DNA of 64,000 nucleotides from positions 76,998 to 140,997 of the forward strand of contig JADKJW010000011.1 of the NCBI GenBank assembly GCA_016720835.1, read 5' to 3'. Made by a program: the position numbers and the translations under genes. Under the pieces are notes generated by a model that was not told the origin of the DNA, made no database searches, and saw only the letters and a program-made list of their open reading frames with translations. The DNA is from Ignavibacteria bacterium (lineage in GTDB: Bacteria; Bacteroidota; Ignavibacteria; SZUA-365). Positions 1 through 8,948 of this stretch are shown one piece after another. The stretch's first letter is position 1. Every line of letters begins with the position of its first letter.

Positions 1-36
1 CACACCGAGCGTCTCGTAATAGTTTTTTTGTTTCAT
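1..36 (-). CDS. DnaJ/CbpA-type J-domain protein, first 12 codons only
   Basis: On the minus strand an ATG at 36-34 opens a frame reading MKQKNYYETLGV up to the window edge. This matches the start of J domains (M-K-x-K-D-Y-Y-E-x-L-G-V), which stimulate the ATPase of DnaK/Hsp70. Only helix I is visible, so full-length DnaJ, CbpA or another J-domain protein cannot be told apart. It is divergent from the hsp20 gene 300 bp away, which makes a chaperone locus plausible. Seen: the 12 residues. Inferred: the family. Confidence 0.6.
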   Translation of the reverse strand, partial: MKQKNYYETLGV

Positions 37-334
37 CGATGCGCTCCATGCGTGAATGACCCTGACTCGATGACAAGCAGTGGAATCCTGCAACTCCCGT
101 ACCAAGATACTCTTTCTTCGTCTGGCAGGATATCTGTCAGATCGTCGGGCGATTGCGTCATATCGCCGCTCCATCGTGGCAAGGGTCCTGGCAGAGTGAC
201 CTGACAATCCCAGGATCAGGCAAATTCGATTCTTTGAATTCAAAGCAAAAACGGTTTGGCACGCGATGTGAAATGTCCTTATTCGCGAACACAACGCACT
301 TCATGCAACAATCACGATGACGAGGAGATACGCC
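37..334. other. Divergent intergenic region between J-domain gene and hsp20
   Basis: No convincing gene; the frames crossing it are shadows of hsp20. It must hold the promoters of two divergent chaperone genes. It contains a small hairpin GGCGAT/ATCGCC (148-153 with 162-167) and a perfect 14-bp palindrome at 232-245. No CIRCE element was recognised. Confidence 0.5.
232..245. promoter_or_regulatory. 14-bp perfect palindrome upstream of hsp20
   Basis: CTTTGAATTCAAAG is its own reverse complement and lies about 90 bp before the hsp20 start, inside the divergent chaperone promoter region. Position and symmetry suit a dimeric repressor operator, but it does not match a heat-shock operator known to me. 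Confidence 0.25.
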
Positions 335-775
335 ATGACACTCACACGATGGAACCCCGCAACAGAATTCAACGCGCTTCAGCGCGAAGTCAACCGGCTT
401 TTCAACGGCATCAGCCCGAAGACCCGACAGAGCGAGGAGTATGATTCGGCGGTATGGACGCCGATGGTGGACATTACCGAGGACGCCGAACAGTATTCGC
501 TCCACTTCGACATCCCGGGCATCGAGAAGAAGGATGTCAAGATGAACTTCGCGGACAACACCCTGACGGTGAGCGGAGACCGCGCTTCCCTCGACGAGCA
601 GAAAGGTCTTACCTGCCACCGCGTCGAGCGCGCCTTCGGAAAATTCTACCGCTCGTTCACATTCCCGACCATGGTCAACGCGGAGAAGATCAGCGCGGGC
701 TACAAGGACGGCGTGCTGACGGTCACCGTCCCGAAGGCCGAGGAAAGCAAACCGAAACAGATCACCATCAACTGA
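335..775 (+). CDS. Hsp20/alpha-crystallin small heat-shock protein
   Basis: Cytoplasmic ATP-independent holdase that binds unfolding proteins. The 146-residue product has the usual bacterial sHSP length and layout: a short N-terminal arm starting MTLTRWNPATEF, an alpha-crystallin domain over roughly residues 45-135 (WTPMVDITEDAEQYSLHFDIPG through DGVLTVTVPKAEE), and a C-terminal I-x-I anchor (ITI) in the last residues, which docks into neighbouring subunits. The ATG at 335 is preferred to the in-frame ATG at 317 because GAGGAG (322-327) sits 7 nt before it. A terminator follows at 813-840. The only neighbour on the left is a divergent J-domain gene. Confidence 0.93.
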   Translation: MTLTRWNPATEFNALQREVNRLFNGISPKTRQSEEYDSAVWTPMVDITEDAEQYSLHFDIPGIEKKDVKMNFADNTLTVSGDRASLDEQKGLTCHRVERAFGKFYRSFTFPTMVNAEKISAGYKDGVLTVTVPKAEESKPKQITIN

Positions 776-812
776 CCCACCCCCCTGTCCCACCTTCCAT
801 CCCACCTGGAAT

Positions 813-840
813 CATGCCCGCTTCGGCGGGCATTTTTTTT
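813..840 (+). terminator. Rho-independent terminator of hsp20
   Basis: ATGCCCGCttcgGCGGGCAT stem-loop followed by an unbroken run of eight T, 40 nt after the hsp20 stop. Confidence 0.85.
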
Positions 841-939
841 CCCGCCGCGCTCTTCGAGGCAGCCGGGAGGGCGACGAAACAGGAGGGAGAACACGAACGG
901 TATCAGGAGCGGGTGGGTCACGCCTCCTCCGCAATGCGC

Positions 940-2767
940 TTACCGCGCGACGACCATGCGGCGGGAGACGAGACGGCCCTCCGAATCCGAAAGCACGGCA
1001 TGATACACGCCGGAAGGAAGACCGGCCGCATCAAAGGCGACGGTGTTTCCACCGTGCGCGGAGATGCCCTCGAACAAGGTTGACACGAGGCGGCCGAGGT
1101 TGTCGTACACGCGCAACGACGCGGGAGCGGTGCGTGTCATGAAACGAAGGACCGTGGTATTTTCCGTTCCTCCTGTTCCGCCGAACGGCTGTGGATAGTT
1201 CGGTTCGAGAACGAGGCCGTCCGCGGGTGCCATGACCGGCGATGTGGTGGACACGGTACCCGTCAGGAAATGCAGCGTGAAATGCGAAGGAGTTGTCCCG
1301 CCCATGAACAGGGTGTTCACCGAGTTCGGAACCGGGCCGAGCCACGTAGTTGCCGAATTCATTCTGCGTGTTGGGGATCAGGCCGATGCCGCCATGCACG
1401 CGGGCCTCGATCAGATGTCCCGCTCTGATGGTTGCGGCGACAGAGGTCAACTGGAATGAGAGCGCATCCCTGGTCCCGAAAATATTCACCGGGATCTGGG
1501 TGAATCCTCGCGAGAGAGGAAGCGCGGCGCCGGTCTTCGAATCAATGTCAAAAAGGGAAAGAACCATCTGGTATTGGTTTCCGGTACCGTCGGCCGACAG
1601 GACCGCGCTCCCCGATGATCCCGCAATGACGGCGTCCGAAGAAAAGGGCTTGGTACGGTACGTGACCGGCGTGGACCCAAGTCCGTTCACGTACGTGATC
1701 GTGCTTTGCGCCGGAGCACCCGGCGGCGTTTCCGAGAGGCCGGACGGCGTGAAGAAATACGTCGTACTGGCGAGGCCGGACGGCATCGGCGTGGTCGGGC
1801 GCAGCCACAACGCGGAATCCTTCAGCGCGTACATGTGCGGCAGATTCGTTGTCGCGTCAAACATCATCACCGCGCTGTCGGGCGATGCGACGGACGCGTG
1901 CTCGACCGCATCCTTGAGCCAGAATTCGAACCAGCGATTCTGTAGATTCTCCGTGTACGCGCGCTGCGCCGGGACGCTCGGGGTCGCATGGCCGCCCGGG
2001 TACAGCACGATCCGCTTGGCGGTGGGTATGCGCGCGAACTGCCGCAGCGCCGCCGACTGATTGAAGAATCCGTCAAAGTAACTGCACATGATCGCAACGG
2101 GGATATCGACAGCGGATTCGAGCGCCGTGGTGCTGTACCCGGTGAGCATCTGTCTCACGAAGGTCAGGTTTCCCGTCTGGATGGCTGCGTTGATGGAGTC
2201 CTTCAGGCCGGGTTTGAATCGCACGGGCGCGATGGAAATGGCGCGCGCGAATGTCCAGTTCATGGCGTTGTTCTCGACCCAGTTTTCCTCGAAGCGCCCG
2301 TTCGCGATCATGGAAACGACCGTCCGGACGCCGAGATGCGCGGCGGCGGCGGCCCATGCGTGGATGCCGCCCTGCGAACCGCCTGCCACCGCCACGCGGT
2401 CCGCGCGCACGTCTGGCAGGGTTTTGGTAAAATCGATGACCGCCTTCAGATCTGCGAGGACACGCTCAGAGGTGAAGAAATCGAATTCGCCTCCTGATCC
2501 GCCCTGCCCGCGCACGCTGTAACCGCTGGTCACGTAGCCGCGCTGGGCAAACGAAAGCGCCCAGGATCGAACATCTTCCTTCGAACCCGAAAATCCATGC
2601 ACGAACACGATGGCGGGATACCCCCCCGCGGGAGGCGGCGATGCCGGGACGATGTACAACGCGTCAAGCGCGACCGCGTCGCTCATGGTCAGGATGGTGT
2701 CCTTCTGCGTTTGTGCCGTCAGCGTGAGCGGGACGAGGCAGAACAGGATCGGCAGCAGACGATTCAT
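940..2767 (-). CDS. Exported alpha/beta-hydrolase (X-Pro dipeptidyl-peptidase/CocE-like) with T9SS sorting domain; frameshifted
   Basis: Secreted serine hydrolase. From the ATG at 2767 the protein starts with a signal peptide (MNRLLPILFCLVPLTLTAQ). The oxyanion region HGFSGS is near residue 57, and the nucleophile motif GGSQGG near 119-124 (Ser121). Downstream FDGFFN and GGHATP look like the acid and histidine of the triad. A jelly-roll X-Pro-type C-terminal domain follows. Near position 1340 the frame breaks: reading -NTQNEFGNYVA- in one frame and -LGPVPNSVNTLFMGG- in the next restores an intact protein ending in a T9SS domain (LRVYDNLGRLVSTLFEG ... MVVAR). One inserted or lost base explains it, so this is a sequencing indel or a recent pseudogene. 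It is divergent from the S46 peptidase. The in-frame extension upstream of 2767 is not used: it would bury the signal peptide. Confidence 0.82.
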
Positions 2768-2942
2768 GGTCGGAGTCCGGATGAATTGGTGGTCGCAACG
2801 ATATGGAAAGTACGATTTTTGCAGTCTGCATGCACCTCGCCGCAATCGGCGTGGTTGTGGGGCCGGGAGCTTTATACTACTTTGAGACTTCGATGTGTTC
2901 GCCATCGCGAGACAGTGTTTTCCGCCATTAGAGGATAGTGTT

Positions 2943-5084
2943 ATGAGACGTTTTTCCACGCTCGCCCCGGTGTTGCTGATTGTCGCGCTACTCAGTGTCA
3001 CGCTCAGCGCGGACGAAGGCATGTACCCGCTCAGTGAAATCGGCACGTTGAATCTGAAGGCGAAGGGGCTCAAGATCGACGTCAAGGAGATATACAATCC
3101 GGACGGCGTCAGTCTCGTGCAGGCAATCTGCGATGTGGGCGGTGGCACCGGGGAATTCGTGTCGCCCGACGGGCTGATCCTCACGAATCACCATATCGCG
3201 TTTTCGGCCGTGACCGCGGCGAGCACGCCGGAACACGACTACCTGAAGAACGGGTTCACCGCATCGACGCGCGAGCAGGAAATCCCCGCCGCGAATTATG
3301 TGTGCAAGATCACCGAGAGTTATCGCGACGTCACCGCCGAAGTGATGGACGGGATCAGCGCCGAGACTCCGCCCGTCCTGCGCGCGACCGCCATCCGCGA
3401 CAAGATGAACGCCATCGCGAAGCGCGAGGAGGGCGGCAGGAAGAACATCGCCTGTCAGGTTTCGGAAATGTTTCCGGGCCGGAGCTATGTCCTCTTCACT
3501 TATCGGAGCATTCAGGACGTGCGTCTCGTCTACGTGCCTCCGATCGGCGTGGGGAACTTCGGCGGGGAAGCGGACAACTGGGTGTGGCCGCGGCATACGG
3601 GTGATTTCTCGTTCCTTCGCGCGTACGTGGCACCCGACGGTTCCACGGCTCCGTATGCGAAGGAAAACGTGCCGTTCAAACCGAAACGCCACATCAAGGT
3701 ATCGATGAAGGGAGTCAAAGAGGGCGACTTCGTCATGATTCTCGGGTATCCCGGCCGCACATTCAGGCACAAGACGTCGCACTTTCTTGCCATGCAGGAA
3801 GGGTTCACCTTGCCATACATCTCGAAGCGCTTCGACTGGCTGATCGCGACGATGGAGAAGGCCGGCATGGGAAATCGCACGCTGGAACTGATGTTCGCCG
3901 ACGATATCAAGAGCTACGCGAACACCGCGAAAAATTACAAGGGAAAGATCCAGGGATTGCGTCGGCTGGATCTCGTCAGGAAAAAAGTCGCCGAGGAAAA
4001 GGAACTCCAGGCGTTCATCAACGCCGATCCCAAGCGCGCAGCACAGTACGGGACCGCGCTTTCCGAGATCGGCCGCGTCTATGACGCGTACCGCGCGGTG
4101 GCGCCGCAGGAACTCGCGTATGCGATGCTGGGCCGGACGAAATACCTTGGACTGGCGCTGACACTCTCCTCCGGAGCGGAGAGCAAGGAACCGAAGGCGG
4201 AATCCGTCGAGAAGGTCAAGCGGACGCTCGCCGCCCGCTACGCCGACATTCATGCGCCCGTCGAAGCAGCGATCCTCGCGAAATCCCTTGTCGAAATAGC
4301 CGATCTCCCGGCCGAACAGTCGTTCCTCCCGGGGATGGAGATCCCGCGCGGCTCCTCGGTGGCGGAGCGCGAAGCTGCCCTGGCCGCGAAGTTGGAAAAA
4401 ATGATCGCCGCGAGCGTGTTCGCCTCGCGCGAATCCCTCCTCGGTCTCGCATCGCTGACGCGCGACGAACTGGAAAAACACGATGATTTCATCCTCGCGC
4501 TTTCGAGACAGTATCGCCGCGCCGGTGAGGCCATCCGGGAGCGGCAGCGCGCGCGCGAAGGAGAACTCAACCGCATCGAGGCATCGCTGCTCGACGTGAA
4601 AATGGCGTGGAGGATGAAGAGTTTCATCCCCGACGCGAACAGCACCCTGCGGCTCACCTTCGGGTATATCCGCGGCTACACTCCGGCGGATGCGACCACG
4701 TACAAACCGCAAACCACGCTGCGGGGCATCATCGAAAAGCACCTCGGCGAAGAACCGTACAATGCGCCGGGAGGGCTCGTGGAACTCTACGCATCAAAAG
4801 CGTACAGCAAGGCCTTCATCGATCCGGCCCTCGGCGACGTGCCGGTGGCGATGCTGTACAACATGGACACGACCGGCGGCAATTCGGGGAGTCCCGTGCT
4901 GAATGCTCGAGGCGAACTGGTGGGCGTGAATTTCGATCGCGCCTACGAAGCGACGATCAACGATTACCAATGGAGCGAGAGTTACAGTCGCTCCATCGGC
5001 GCCGACGTCCGGTACATTCTCTTCGTTGCGAAATACCTCGGGCATGCCGACTTCCTGCTCGACGAACTCGGCGTGAAGATCTAG
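2943..5084 (+). CDS. S46 family dipeptidyl-peptidase, DPP11-like (Asp/Glu-specific type)
   Basis: Periplasmic chymotrypsin-fold exopeptidase that removes dipeptides from peptide N-termini. The 713-residue product matches the family length, with a signal peptide to about residue 23, the His motif TNHH (81-84), the DNWVWPRHTGDF block that carries the catalytic Asp, and the nucleophile motif GGNSGSPV (Ser648). Exactly 18 residues after the Ser, in NFDRAYE, lies an Arg (666). In DPP11 this position is the S1 arginine that selects acidic P1 residues; DPP7 has Gly there. The start is the ATG at 2943, because the upstream in-frame codons have no signal-peptide character. It is divergent from the hydrolase gene. 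The family is secure; acidic specificity is inferred from the one diagnostic residue. Confidence 0.93.
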   Translation: MRRFSTLAPVLLIVALLSVTLSADEGMYPLSEIGTLNLKAKGLKIDVKEIYNPDGVSLVQAICDVGGGTGEFVSPDGLILTNHHIAFSAVTAASTPEHDYLKNGFTASTREQEIPAANYVCKITESYRDVTAEVMDGISAETPPVLRATAIRDKMNAIAKREEGGRKNIACQVSEMFPGRSYVLFTYRSIQDVRLVYVPPIGVGNFGGEADNWVWPRHTGDFSFLRAYVAPDGSTAPYAKENVPFKPKRHIKVSMKGVKEGDFVMILGYPGRTFRHKTSHFLAMQEGFTLPYISKRFDWLIATMEKAGMGNRTLELMFADDIKSYANTAKNYKGKIQGLRRLDLVRKKVAEEKELQAFINADPKRAAQYGTALSEIGRVYDAYRAVAPQELAYAMLGRTKYLGLALTLSSGAESKEPKAESVEKVKRTLAARYADIHAPVEAAILAKSLVEIADLPAEQSFLPGMEIPRGSSVAEREAALAAKLEKMIAASVFASRESLLGLASLTRDELEKHDDFILALSRQYRRAGEAIRERQRAREGELNRIEASLLDVKMAWRMKSFIPDANSTLRLTFGYIRGYTPADATTYKPQTTLRGIIEKHLGEEPYNAPGGLVELYASKAYSKAFIDPALGDVPVAMLYNMDTTGGNSGSPVLNARGELVGVNFDRAYEATINDYQWSESYSRSIGADVRYILFVAKYLGHADFLLDELGVKI

Positions 5085-5129
5085 GGTGCGGACGCTTTCC
5101 CCACACGCAGCATCTCAGCCCTCCTCCGC

Positions 5130-5906
5130 GTGCGCATCATCGTCCTGAATTCCGGCAGCAACGGGAACGCCGTCTATGTCGAATCCGCGGAAACGGGGAC
5201 AGGTGTCCTGCTCGACTGCGGCCTGTCGCGCCGGCAGATCGAAACGCGGCTGAAAATCCACGGGCGCTTTCCGTCCTCGATCCGTGGCATCTTCATCACC
5301 CACGAACACGGCGATCATATCCGCGGGCTGCCCGGGATGTCGAAAGCATACAAGATCCCGGCCCACATGACGGAGCAGACGTTCCGGCAGTACTGGCGGA
5401 AGGACATGCTCAAGGGGTACCGCTTCATGGGCATGCAGGAGTCCGTGACCATCCACGACGTGACGGTGCAGTCCTTCCCGAAATCGCATGACGCCGCCGA
5501 TCCGGTGTTCTTTCGCGTGAGCGTCGGAGAGAAATCGTTCCTCTACGTGACCGATCTCGGCGTGCACAACGAGCATCTCACGTCGCTCATTCCGACCGCT
5601 GACGGCCTGCTGCTGGAAAGCAACTATGATCCGGACATGCTGCGGAACGGCCCGTATCCTGAGCATCTCAAGGAACGCATCGATTCCGAGTTCGGGCACC
5701 TCTCCAATCCTCTCGCGCGGCACCTTCTCGAAACGCACGCGGGAGCGAAGCTGAAACTGCTGATTCTCGGGCATCTGAGCGAGCACAACAATACGCCGGA
5801 GCTCGTCGCCGCCGGGATCGATGCACTGCTGAAAAAGAAAACGGACCTGCGTCCGGCCGTGCTGGTTGCGTCACGCCACGGGGTCAGCGACGTGATGCAG
5901 ATCTGA
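5130..5906 (+). CDS. MBL-fold metallo-hydrolase, YycJ/WalJ-like
   Basis: Metallo-beta-lactamase fold protein of 258 residues. The metal-binding motif HEHGDH is at residues 58-63, preceded by a beta-hairpin start (MRIIVLNSGSNGNAVYVES), with KSHDAADPVFFRVSVG and TDLGVHNEHL strands and LGHLSEHNN near the C-terminus supplying further ligands. This layout fits the YycJ/WalJ group of cytoplasmic MBL exonuclease-like proteins. The start is GTG at 5130, 45 nt after the S46 stop; no strong ribosome-binding site is visible. Substrate unknown. Confidence 0.85.
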   Translation: MRIIVLNSGSNGNAVYVESAETGTGVLLDCGLSRRQIETRLKIHGRFPSSIRGIFITHEHGDHIRGLPGMSKAYKIPAHMTEQTFRQYWRKDMLKGYRFMGMQESVTIHDVTVQSFPKSHDAADPVFFRVSVGEKSFLYVTDLGVHNEHLTSLIPTADGLLLESNYDPDMLRNGPYPEHLKERIDSEFGHLSNPLARHLLETHAGAKLKLLILGHLSEHNNTPELVAAGIDALLKKKTDLRPAVLVASRHGVSDVMQI

Positions 5907-5952
5907 GACGTGTCATGATCGCGACTCGTTCTCACAGGAGACGGTGATCCGA

Positions 5953-6525
5953 TCAGAACGAGAGCGTGATCGAAATCGCCGCGGTGAGTCCGACGAGAGA
6001 CTGGGCGATCAGCGTGCTTCCGGCAATGGCCCGGTCGCGCTTCATGCCGCGGAGAATTCCGACCGGCGTCCAGTAGGCCCATGTGCAGTGATTGCCCATC
6101 ACCTTGCGCCCGAGTTCGCCCCTGCTCTCCCACGGATGTCCGGGGTTGATGAGTTCCGCATACCCGTAGTACAGAAAATCGTCGCCGAAGGTCCACCAGA
6201 TCAGGTTGAAACCGATCGCGGCGGGAAGACCGACCTGTTCATAGAGGACCCAGCTGATTGCCAGCTGGGTCAGACCCTGAAGCACGCGATAGACGCTCAA
6301 AGCGCTCGGATGCTGCCGTGTCGCGTTATATCCGAGATAGTCGAACCCTGCGAAAAAGACGCTGACTCCCAGGAGGTACAGCAGCTTCTCCGAGGAGTCG
6401 GGCTCGGATTGACCAACGGCCACACTGTCGAGTGGGACCTCGGCGTCGGTGCGCTGTTGTGCGCGCAGAGACGAGAGGGACAGGAGGATGCACGCAAGGA
6501 CGAGAAGGCGGATGTGCATGGTCAT
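5953..6525 (-). CDS. Hypothetical membrane protein with N-terminal signal
   Basis: 190 residues, unrecognised. An N-terminal hydrophobic signal (LLVLACILLSLSSLRAQ) is followed by a short Ser/Asp-rich linker and about four hydrophobic helices (LLYLLGVSVFFAGFDYL, LTQLAISWVLYEQV, IGFNLIWWTFGDDFLYYGYA, and the C-terminal LIAQSLVGLTAAISI). The aromatic WWTFGDDFLYYGYAEL stretch is distinctive. Start taken as ATG 6525; ATG 6519 is equally possible. Same strand as the TonB-like gene upstream, but separated by a terminator. Confidence 0.65.
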   Translation of the reverse strand: MTMHIRLLVLACILLSLSSLRAQQRTDAEVPLDSVAVGQSEPDSSEKLLYLLGVSVFFAGFDYLGYNATRQHPSALSVYRVLQGLTQLAISWVLYEQVGLPAAIGFNLIWWTFGDDFLYYGYAELINPGHPWESRGELGRKVMGNHCTWAYWTPVGILRGMKRDRAIAGSTLIAQSLVGLTAAISITLSF

Positions 6526-6540
6526 CAATCTGGCTGATAC

Positions 6541-6572
6541 GAAAAACGCGGGTGCATGCCCGCGTTTTTCGA
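6541..6572 (-). terminator. Hairpin terminator after the TonB-C-like gene
   Basis: CGAAAAACGCGGG-tgcatg-CCCGCGTTTTTCG, a 13-bp perfect stem whose own A/T arm gives the U-run on the minus strand. It lies 14 nt past the stop of the gene ending at 6586. Confidence 0.8.
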
Positions 6573-6585
6573 GATGCCCCGAAGA

Positions 6586-7434
6586 TTACATGTAGGATTT
6601 CTTGATCTCGAGTTCCTGATGCAGGCCGTCGAGGTCGTTTGATGTCTGCACCGATACCGTGATCACTCCGTTGCGTCGTGTGGTCGTCTCGACCTTCGGG
6701 GTGACGGCCGCGGTGATGGGATTGCGCCAGTTTTCCTGGCCTGCGACCGGGATGGACTGGGACGGTCCGTCGATCTTTTCCTTCGCAAAGGCGATTTGAT
6801 CGCGCAGACGGAGGATGGCGGTTTCCTTCTTCTCGGCGAGCACGCGATGCAGGATCTTTGCGGTCACGACCCGGCTCTCGAGCTGTTTGCGCACCGCGTC
6901 GAGTTTCACACCGGCCACAGAGCGCTTCGCGCCCAATTTCTCCTGGAAATCGCGCATGCAGGCTTCATATCCCTGCTGAACGCGGCTCAACTCGAGGCGT
7001 GAATGCCAGTACAGTTCCGGATCCGTCGAGAGGAGAAAGTAGTACGGGACCGCGATCTTGAAATCGCGTGGCAATCCGTCAACCGTCGCGTATCCGGCAG
7101 GAAAGTGCGACTGCAAGGCGCTTTTCAAGGCGGCCTCATCGAACTGGACCTCGCCTGACGACACCGTGATTTCCGCAAGTTGCACTTCGCCACTGGCGGA
7201 AACGTACAGATCGAGTTCCAGCGCACCCTCCAGACCGTTCTGCTTCAATTCCGAGGGATACTCCGGAATCTGGTAGTCCGGCGGAACCGGCGAAGTGAAG
7301 TGGACGGTCTCGGTGGACTTCGGCAGCGAGAACGTTGCCGGAAGCGCGCCGCGTTTTACGGGAGAACCTGTCTGCGCGACAGCCGGGAGGATCACGGCAC
7401 ACGCAAGGAGAGCGATGCAGAAGATACGCTTCAT
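6586..7434 (-). CDS. Exported protein with TonB C-terminal-like domain
   Basis: 282 residues beginning with a signal peptide (MKRIFCIALLACAVILPAVAQ). Residues about 55-135 resemble the TonB C-terminal fold: IPEYPSELKQNGLEGALELDLYVSASGEV, then VSSGEVQFDEAALKSAL, the usual '(Y)P-x-x-G-x-x-G, V-x-x-G, D-x-A-A' order. A charged helical middle (about 150-240) and a short Ser/Thr-rich tail follow. Classical TonB proteins have an uncleaved inner-membrane anchor and a Pro-rich spanner; here the N-terminus looks like a cleavable signal, so an energy-transducing role is doubtful. Function unknown. Confidence 0.7.
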   Translation of the reverse strand: MKRIFCIALLACAVILPAVAQTGSPVKRGALPATFSLPKSTETVHFTSPVPPDYQIPEYPSELKQNGLEGALELDLYVSASGEVQLAEITVSSGEVQFDEAALKSALQSHFPAGYATVDGLPRDFKIAVPYYFLLSTDPELYWHSRLELSRVQQGYEACMRDFQEKLGAKRSVAGVKLDAVRKQLESRVVTAKILHRVLAEKKETAILRLRDQIAFAKEKIDGPSQSIPVAGQENWRNPITAAVTPKVETTTRRNGVITVSVQTSNDLDGLHQELEIKKSYM

Positions 7435-7577
7435 GGAGACGAGTATGTGAGAAATTGGTGAGGGCGGAATGAGCTACAAGTCACGCAATATTTCCAAGAT
7501 CGAAAAAAGATGCAAGAGCCAATTATTCACACCCCCTGGCATTCTTCATGAGGAGAATTCGCTAAGAATCTGATAAA

Positions 7578-8753
7578 TCATCTCGGAATCAACGAAAAAT
7601 AGAGCTTCAGGATTCGCTCGAATTCGACTTCCCAGTTGAATATTTCCCGGGATATGCGGATTGCGCGATTGCTTATCAACTTTCGAGTATCTTCATCGAG
7701 GAGCCGGCTGAGACCCTGAGCGATGTCGGCGGGGGATTCAGGATCGACGCAGATGCCGAGCTGAAATCCGTCAACAACAGCCTCGAGACCGGGGAACGCG
7801 CTCGTCACCACGGGGAGTCCGGCATGCAGGTATTCGTACAGCTTGTTCGGCGCGCAGTAGAAATTATTGCGGCAGTCGTTCGTGTACAACAGGACGCCGA
7901 TATCCGCGGAACGGGTGTATGCGGCGAGACGATCGTACGGGACGAAGGGGTGGAAGAATACCCGACGCTGCAGCCCGAGCGATTGACGCAGCGCTTCCAG
8001 CGCATCCTGCTGCTCGGCGCTGCCCCGACCCATGATCACAAGTGCCACTGTCGCGGGAAGCAACTCCATGGCGGCAATCAGATGATGGAGGCGGCGGCTC
8101 GGGTCGAAAATACCCTGATAGAGGACGATAATTTCCGGTGTAAACCCTTGTTGAGCCAGGGAGTCGCGCAGAAGAGTTGTTGCGGGAAGCGGAGTGAAGA
8201 GGGGACAGTTTGCGGCGACAACCGGCAGTGCCGGCGCTCCATACTCTTCCATGTAAATGCGCGCGCGGTTCGGTTCGGGGGCGATCATGGCATCCACGCG
8301 CGGGCAGAAAAAGCGATCCACACGGGCCCAAAGCGCGGGGAAAGGAGCGCTCATGCCGTTCGTCTCACTCCACAATTCATGCGCGTTGTACACGACCGGA
8401 CGGCGCCGGAGCCGCGCGGCAACGTATGCGGGGAGCACGGCCGGGAGGTCATGCGCGACGAGGATGTCGCAGTCCTGCTTCACGGCGAAGATGAAGGCGC
8501 GGAAGACGTATTCCACGAAGCGCAGGAGTTTCGCGACGCGGCTCTGCCGCGTGGTGACGCGACGGAGACCCAGTGAAACGCGGTGAAATGTCACACCCGG
8601 GAGGTCCGGCGGGGGAGCTGATTGCTCGTCATGATTTGTCACTTCGTACACCGTGGCGGCCTCTCCGCGCGCGGAGAGCTGCACAAGCTCGTTGTACAGC
8701 GGCGGGAGCTTGTGGACGGTATTGAACAGAATATGACAGGTGGTGATGGGCAT
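7578..8753 (-). CDS. Glycosyltransferase family 4 (GT-B) protein
   Basis: 391-residue cytoplasmic GT-B glycosyltransferase, probably acting on a surface polysaccharide or lipid-linked sugar. The N-terminal acceptor domain includes DILVAHDLPAVLPAYVAARL and VVYNAHELWSE. The C-terminal donor domain starts near IIVLYQGIFDPSRRLHHLI and holds the nucleotide-sugar motif NKLYEYLHAGLPVVTSAFPGLEAVV, equivalent to the E-x7-E element of GT4 enzymes. Start ATG at 8753. It is divergent from the large exported protein at 8949. Donor and acceptor cannot be read from sequence. Confidence 0.88.
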   Translation of the reverse strand: MPITTCHILFNTVHKLPPLYNELVQLSARGEAATVYEVTNHDEQSAPPPDLPGVTFHRVSLGLRRVTTRQSRVAKLLRFVEYVFRAFIFAVKQDCDILVAHDLPAVLPAYVAARLRRRPVVYNAHELWSETNGMSAPFPALWARVDRFFCPRVDAMIAPEPNRARIYMEEYGAPALPVVAANCPLFTPLPATTLLRDSLAQQGFTPEIIVLYQGIFDPSRRLHHLIAAMELLPATVALVIMGRGSAEQQDALEALRQSLGLQRRVFFHPFVPYDRLAAYTRSADIGVLLYTNDCRNNFYCAPNKLYEYLHAGLPVVTSAFPGLEAVVDGFQLGICVDPESPADIAQGLSRLLDEDTRKLISNRAIRISREIFNWEVEFERILKLYFSLIPR

Positions 8754-8948
8754 CGCGGCGGTGAAGCTGCTCGCAATGTAGCGTGTTCGGCGGCGTTTTC
8801 CATCGTGTGTGCAGCGTGGCGCGGGCAGGAAGGAGTCGGGCTGCGTCCTGAACGCGGGTGCGCAGGTTCAATTGACGCCCCGATTCCGTATTTTCTCGCT
8901 GACTCGGATCGCCAGGTTCGAGGCGCCACTGTATCACACATTTTCCGG

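Noticed and set aside
2768..3184. N-terminal extension of the T9SS hydrolase
   Set aside because: It would place 139 residues before a clear signal peptide and overlap the divergent S46 gene.
2988..4742. 584-codon minus-strand frame opposite the S46 peptidase
   Set aside because: Shadow of a gene with an intact catalytic triad; no recognisable motif.
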